Shown here: piece after piece, positions 60,336-64,000 of the stretch | How positions within the stretch are numbered: position 1 is the first letter of the stretch | How the letters are laid out: each line of letters begins with the position of its first letter | Assembly: GCF_000758725.1 (NCBI RefSeq) | Contig: NZ_CP009428.1 | Span: 1,302,001-1,366,000, forward strand | Length of the DNA stretch: 64,000 nt | Reading direction: 5' to 3' | Source: Paenibacillus odorifer | GTDB lineage: Bacteria; Bacillota; Bacilli; Paenibacillales; Paenibacillaceae | Position numbers and translations under genes: made by a program | The notes under the pieces: model-generated | What the model saw: the letters and a program-made list of their open reading frames with translations, nothing else | Told to the model about the DNA's origin: nothing | Databases searched by the model: none

Positions 60336-62024
60336 TTAGATCTTAAATTGCTGCACAGCTTCTTGGAGTTTCTTGGCTTGCTCATACAGATGTTTAACGG
60401 TTTCTGCATGGCCTTCCAGTTCGACGCGCTGCCGCTCTGAGTTAGCAGCGAGTGTGTCCGCACTTTCTTGCGATCTTGATGTAATTTGTGCAGTTTCTTC
60501 GACGGAAGCACTGACTTCTTCTGTACTTGCCGAGATTTGCTGTGTAGCCGCAGATACGGATTGGATGCTGTGATTGATGCTTTGGATAAGGATCAAGAGG
60601 TGATTAAAGGCATCACCTGCTTCTGCTACCTTGCCGACTCCAGAGGCAACCTCAGAATTCACGTGGTTCATCTCAGTAACGGAGCGGCTCATATCTTCCT
60701 GAAGGCCAAGTAGGAAGTCACGGATCTGTTCGTTTGCGTTACGGGATTGTTCAGACAGCTTGCGTACTTCTCCGGCAACAACAGCAAAGCCGCGTCCATG
60801 CTCTCCTGCGCGTGCAGCTTCGATTGAAGCATTCAGCGACAGCATTTGGATCTGTTTCGTAATTTCAGTAATGCTGTGAACGACTTCTCCGATCATTACT
60901 GAACGCTCATTCATGATTTGTAATTGATCCAGCGACTGTAGGGAAGCACGTTCAACCTGGCGCATTTGCAGCACGGCACTTTGAGCAATTTCATTACCGC
61001 CACTTGCTTCAGCGGAAGCCTCACTGATTTGCTCCGTGACTTCATTCGCTGCTGAGGCAATACTTTGAATGCCTAAATTGATTTCTTCCATTGCTCTCGA
61101 GTTATCTGATGCACTGCTAGCGATAGTCGTACTACCTTTGCCGATTTCTACTACCGATGAGCTGGAGTGTTCTGCCATATCATTGAGAACCTCAACACGT
61201 TCTTTTAAAGAGTTGGAATCTGCAACGACAGTATTAGAGGTTACCAGTACATGTCCGATCATTTCTTTCAGGCGTTGGGTCATCGCTTGGAAGCTTACGG
61301 ACAACTGTGCAACTTCGTCATTTCCTTTAATTGATAATTCTTCGGTGAAATCTCCCTCTGCGAGCCGGGCACTATAAGCTGCCAGTTTTGAGATTGGACG
61401 TGTTATACGCACACTCATAAACCATGCACCAGTTAGGCCGATGATCAACGTCAGAAGTGTGATGCCGGCACTTGTCCATAGAATGCTGTCTGTTTTTTCT
61501 TGAATGAAGCTTACGTCACTGCTTACACCGATGATCATCGTACTTCCGGGAATACCGATATAAGCTGTTTTATGTATACCATGTGCGTCGCTATATGTAT
61601 CGCTTAGTCCAGTTTTTCCTTTAGAGGCTTGTTGCATTGCAGAGGATACGGTGACACTTTCTGCCCGTTGCAATTTTGCATCGTGATCTGCGGATAGAAT
61701 CTCAGCTTCTTTCCCTTTCAGATTGACCAGAAAAATGGTTTCCACTCCATGTTGTTTCCTCTTTTCCTGAAAATAGAACTCGAGATTGGTGGCAGACTGA
61801 TCGTTCTTATTTAGGGTTTGCTGGGCGTGCATTACGTTGAGATTCTTATATACGTCCTGAGCAGCGGCAGTAAGGATTTTGTTAATCTGTGGCATAACAT
61901 AGCTGTTGAAGATATTGATGGAGATAAAGTAGAAGCTGGTGCTTAACAAAAGAGACGTGAGCAACAGAACAACAAATAATAAACGCGTGAATTTGCGACT
62001 GATCGAATGCTTGATACGAAACAT
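60336..62024 (-). CDS. Methyl-accepting chemotaxis protein
   Basis: 562-residue membrane receptor. Two spans (about 12-35 and 187-208) enclose a single extracytoplasmic sensor domain. HAMP follows (about 208-262; [20 protein letters not shown]), then the helical signalling domain with the invariant hairpin tip [20 protein letters not shown]. Long coiled coils carry potential methylation sites. The ligand is unknown. ATG at 62022-62024 is chosen because GGAGAG precedes it by six bases; the frame is open 12 codons more. Stands alone. Confidence 0.93.
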   Translation of the reverse strand: MFRIKHSISRKFTRLLFVVLLLTSLLLSTSFYFISINIFNSYVMPQINKILTAAAQDVYKNLNVMHAQQTLNKNDQSATNLEFYFQEKRKQHGVETIFLVNLKGKEAEILSADHDAKLQRAESVTVSSAMQQASKGKTGLSDTYSDAHGIHKTAYIGIPGSTMIIGVSSDVSFIQEKTDSILWTSAGITLLTLIIGLTGAWFMSVRITRPISKLAAYSARLAEGDFTEELSIKGNDEVAQLSVSFQAMTQRLKEMIGHVLVTSNTVVADSNSLKERVEVLNDMAEHSSSSVVEIGKGSTTIASSASDNSRAMEEINLGIQSIASAANEVTEQISEASAEASGGNEIAQSAVLQMRQVERASLQSLDQLQIMNERSVMIGEVVHSITEITKQIQMLSLNASIEAARAGEHGRGFAVVAGEVRKLSEQSRNANEQIRDFLLGLQEDMSRSVTEMNHVNSEVASGVGKVAEAGDAFNHLLILIQSINHSIQSVSAATQQISASTEEVSASVEETAQITSRSQESADTLAANSERQRVELEGHAETVKHLYEQAKKLQEAVQQFKI

Positions 62025-62395
62025 ATCGTTCTCTCCTTTTTTTATGGACGGTGAGGTCATTTCTTTTTTTGGTCTTCACTAGATACTCCATGCCAACTGC
62101 TGGAAATTGGCGACCCGAGATATATTCCATAGTTATGTCATATTTCTACTAAATGGATCGGGAATAAGGTGTTTGATACTATTCTATAGAATTAACCTCT
62201 GGATGAATAGTGAAAGTTTTGTCCTATAGAGCATTTTTTTCTGAAAAAAATGAATTATTGCTGACTATTTTAGATAATTGTCGAAAAAAAAGAACTGGAA
62301 CTACCAATTTCATATAAAAATATTATTTTTATGGATTGTTAAGCGCTATTGTGATAGAGTATTAATGTTTTGTTCCAAAAATTTAATAATGTAAG
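62025..62395 (+). promoter_or_regulatory. Spacer with the likely promoter of the queuosine transporter gene
   Basis: AT-rich spacer between divergent genes. TTGTTA (62336-62341), 18 bases, TATTAA (62360-62365) is a plausible promoter about 30 bases upstream of the riboswitch. No gene was found in the rest. Confidence 0.4.
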
Positions 62396-62437
62396 CCGCG
62401 GTTCGTAACCATCCCGCGTAAACAAAACTAGGAGGAG
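62396..62437 (+). promoter_or_regulatory. preQ1-I-type riboswitch overlapping the ribosome site
   Basis: CGCGG (62397-62401) pairs with CCGCG (62414-62418) around loop TTCGTAACCATC, followed by an A-rich tail AAACAAAACTA and GGAGG (62431-62435). The order stem, TTC-containing loop, C-rich 3' side, A-rich tail ending ACTA matches the preQ1 class I aptamer of Bacillus queC. The tail directly abuts the Shine-Dalgarno, which suggests translational repression when preQ1 binds. The downstream gene product agrees. Confidence 0.8.
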
Positions 62438-62447
62438 TTTCAGTAAT

Positions 62448-63161
62448 ATGTTTAATTTGTTGTGGGGAGTTTTATTTGTTATTGTCAATTTTGCCTTTTT
62501 TCTACTCTGTTACCGCCTGTTCGGGAAAAGTGGAATGTATGCCTGGGTAGGTATTGCTACTGTAATTGCTAACATTCAGGTAGCTAAGACGATTGCTATG
62601 CCATTTGATATTGTGATGACACTCGGAAATACGATGTATGTCACTTTGTATATGACCAGCGATTTGCTTAATGAGAAGTACGGAAGAGCGGAAGCACGTA
62701 AAGCGGTCTGGTTTGGTTTCTTCACCTTGCTTATGACTACAGTCATTATGCAGATGGTACTAGTATTTAAGCCACAGGAGACCGATATCGCTCAGTCTTC
62801 TTTGGAGACGATTTTTGGGCTGATGCCTCGACTAGCTTTGGGTAGTCTTACTGCTTACTTCATTAGTCAGTTCCTAGATGTTCGGTTGTACTCTTGGATT
62901 CGTAAATATTACAGCACCTCAAGTCAGCTGTGGATTCGTTCCAACGGCAGTACGATGATTAGCTCCTTTGTGGATACACTTATCTTCTGCACCATTGCGT
63001 TTGCGGGCTTGTATGACTGGAATGTATGGCTTGAAATTTTGCTTACAACTTATCTAGCGAAGTTCTTACTAACCGCAGTAAGCACACCTATCTTATATAT
63101 CGCCCGAACCTTTACTTTTTCTGAAGAGGGTACACCATCGACCGTTCAAAAGAAGGACTAA
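62448..63161 (+). CDS. Queuosine precursor transporter, YhhQ/VUT family
   Basis: 237 residues, six or so membrane spans, cytoplasmic membrane. The family features are ATVIANIQVAKTI (about 38-50), LYMTSDLLNEKYGRAEARKAVW (split: TSDLLNEKYGRAEARKAV) and NGSTMISSFVDTLIFCTIAF near 170. YhhQ proteins import preQ0/preQ1 for queuosine synthesis of tRNA. The aptamer immediately upstream strongly supports this. AGGAGGAG precedes ATG by about 11 bases. Terminator follows. Confidence 0.92.
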   Translation: MFNLLWGVLFVIVNFAFFLLCYRLFGKSGMYAWVGIATVIANIQVAKTIAMPFDIVMTLGNTMYVTLYMTSDLLNEKYGRAEARKAVWFGFFTLLMTTVIMQMVLVFKPQETDIAQSSLETIFGLMPRLALGSLTAYFISQFLDVRLYSWIRKYYSTSSQLWIRSNGSTMISSFVDTLIFCTIAFAGLYDWNVWLEILLTTYLAKFLLTAVSTPILYIARTFTFSEEGTPSTVQKKD

Positions 63162-63171
63162 ACAACAATAC

Positions 63172-63217
63172 AGCCAGCGCGTACCGATCATAATCGATGC
63201 GTGCTGGCTATTTTTTT
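63172..63217 (+). terminator. Terminator after the queuosine transporter gene
   Basis: AGCCAGCGCG...CGAT pairs with ATCG...CGTGCTGGCT, followed by seven T. Confidence 0.9.
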
Positions 63218-63439
63218 AGTTGTAAGATGGACTTAATAGTTACATGAAAATGTGTACATAAAAATAATATAAAGCTAAAATAAGCTATCATAGCAATTCT
63301 AGCGGGTTAGTTTAACAGGAGCGCCTGCGATGGCGCTTAACACATATACTTTAGTCTGGGCTGGACTTGCGGGGCAGTCCGATTGAAGAAAATGTATATA
63401 ATTGGTAGTCACAGAAATTACGAACAGGTGTGATCAAGG

Positions 63440-64000
63440 ATGAATCTAGTAGTTCCTATACTGTGTCATGCAGCACAGCAGCCCGACAGCATTGCCTTAA
63501 CCCATGACCAAGCAAGTCATACCTATGCCACATTAGTAAAAACGATGCGGAGAATCGCGAATGGCTTACAGCAAAAGGGTCTGAGGCATGACAAAGTCGC
63601 GATTTTATCTACGAATCGTATTGAATTTGTTGAGGTTATCTTGGGGGCGATTTATGCGGGCTGTGTTCCCATTCCCTTAGATCCCAAATGGAGTGCTAAT
63701 GAACTGCAGGTTATTATAGAACAGTGCCAGCCGACAATGATTTTTGCCGAGCCGGAAGCCGCAAAGAATCTGGTCTTCAAGGATCAAGCGATCCCAACAT
63801 TGACCTTCTCAAATGAACGAACAGGTTCCTATGATCAGTGGCTGGCTGCCCTGAAGCCGGAGGCTGAGTTGGATGAGACGAATGAATTATTATTTATTGG
63901 CTTTACTTCAGGCACAACCGGGTTGCCCAAAGGTTATATGCGTACCCATTTATCATGGTTAAAAAGCTTTGAGGTCTCGAATATTGCTTTTGAATTGGAC
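63440..64000 (+). CDS. AMP-binding acyl-CoA synthetase, 3' truncated by the window edge
   Basis: The first 187 codons of an ANL-superfamily enzyme run to the window end without a stop. The start MNLVVPILCHAAQQPDSIAL is typical. The AMP-binding P-loop FTSGTTGLPKGYMRTH (about residues 155-170) is complete, and GAIYAGCVPIPLDPKW precedes it. These enzymes adenylate carboxylic acids and form CoA thioesters; substrate determinants lie beyond the window. AGGTG lies nine bases before the ATG. A spacer of 220 bases separates it from the terminator of the transporter gene. Confidence 0.85.
   Translation, partial: MNLVVPILCHAAQQPDSIALTHDQASHTYATLVKTMRRIANGLQQKGLRHDKVAILSTNRIEFVEVILGAIYAGCVPIPLDPKWSANELQVIIEQCQPTMIFAEPEAAKNLVFKDQAIPTLTFSNERTGSYDQWLAALKPEAELDETNELLFIGFTSGTTGLPKGYMRTHLSWLKSFEVSNIAFELD

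Overview
The window looks like chromosomal DNA of a Paenibacillus-type bacterium (Bacillota, Paenibacillaceae). The evidence is strong purine-rich ribosome binding sites, frequent TTG/GTG starts, moderate GC, YesM/YesN-type two-component genes beside a sugar ABC transporter, a MocR regulator beside ddl, and Bacillus-like housekeeping genes (yneK-like, nfo, yjbQ, yvyE-like). The assignment rests on remembered family resemblance, not on a search. No tRNA, rRNA, intact transposase, phage gene or CRISPR array was seen.

Layout. 1-3.0 kb is the tail of one Tad/Flp-type pilus locus: a TadE/TadG-like C-terminus, a prepilin peptidase and an FHA protein. 3.0-6.7 kb holds housekeeping genes (TIGR01777-type epimerase, DUF2621 protein, endonuclease IV, PurU). 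6.8-20.2 kb is a second, strongly diverged Tad-like operon: CpaB-like SAF protein, TadZ without the P-loop lysine, TadA ATPase, TadB and TadC membrane proteins, two tiny paralogous pilin-like proteins, two TadE/TadG-like proteins and three secreted proteins, two of them large and PKD/Ig-like. A papain-fold NlpC/P60-like protein follows on the other strand.

20.9-28.5 kb is central metabolism (transketolase, nucleoside phosphorylase PpnP, a beta-hydroxyacid dehydrogenase, glucose-6-phosphate isomerase, YigZ, a TetR regulator), broken by a 1-kb repeat-rich spacer. 28.6-33.3 kb carries yjbQ and a sulfate ABC transporter whose binding-protein gene comes last, behind a 115-bp structured element. 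33.4-39.7 kb holds an MBL hydrolase, an acetyltransferase, an ABC exporter, a HAD phosphatase, an EamA transporter and a YdjM-type membrane protein. 39.8-46.2 kb is a YesMN two-component system plus a binding protein and two permeases for an unknown sugar. Lipoate ligase follows.

47.4-58.7 kb is a cobalamin nucleotide-loop and salvage set (cobD, cbiZ, cbiB, cobC, then cobT, cobU, cobS). It is split by a 5-kb block with a chloramphenicol acetyltransferase under an apparent leader-peptide translational attenuator, a small P-loop kinase, and a ddlR-ddl-aminotransferase operon. 58.7-60.3 kb is a composite repeat region around ynfA: 38-bp tandem repeats, two 214-bp direct repeats and a 43-bp tandem array. 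The end holds a chemotaxis receptor, a preQ1-I-type riboswitch in front of a YhhQ-type queuosine-precursor transporter, and the start of an acyl-CoA synthetase gene.
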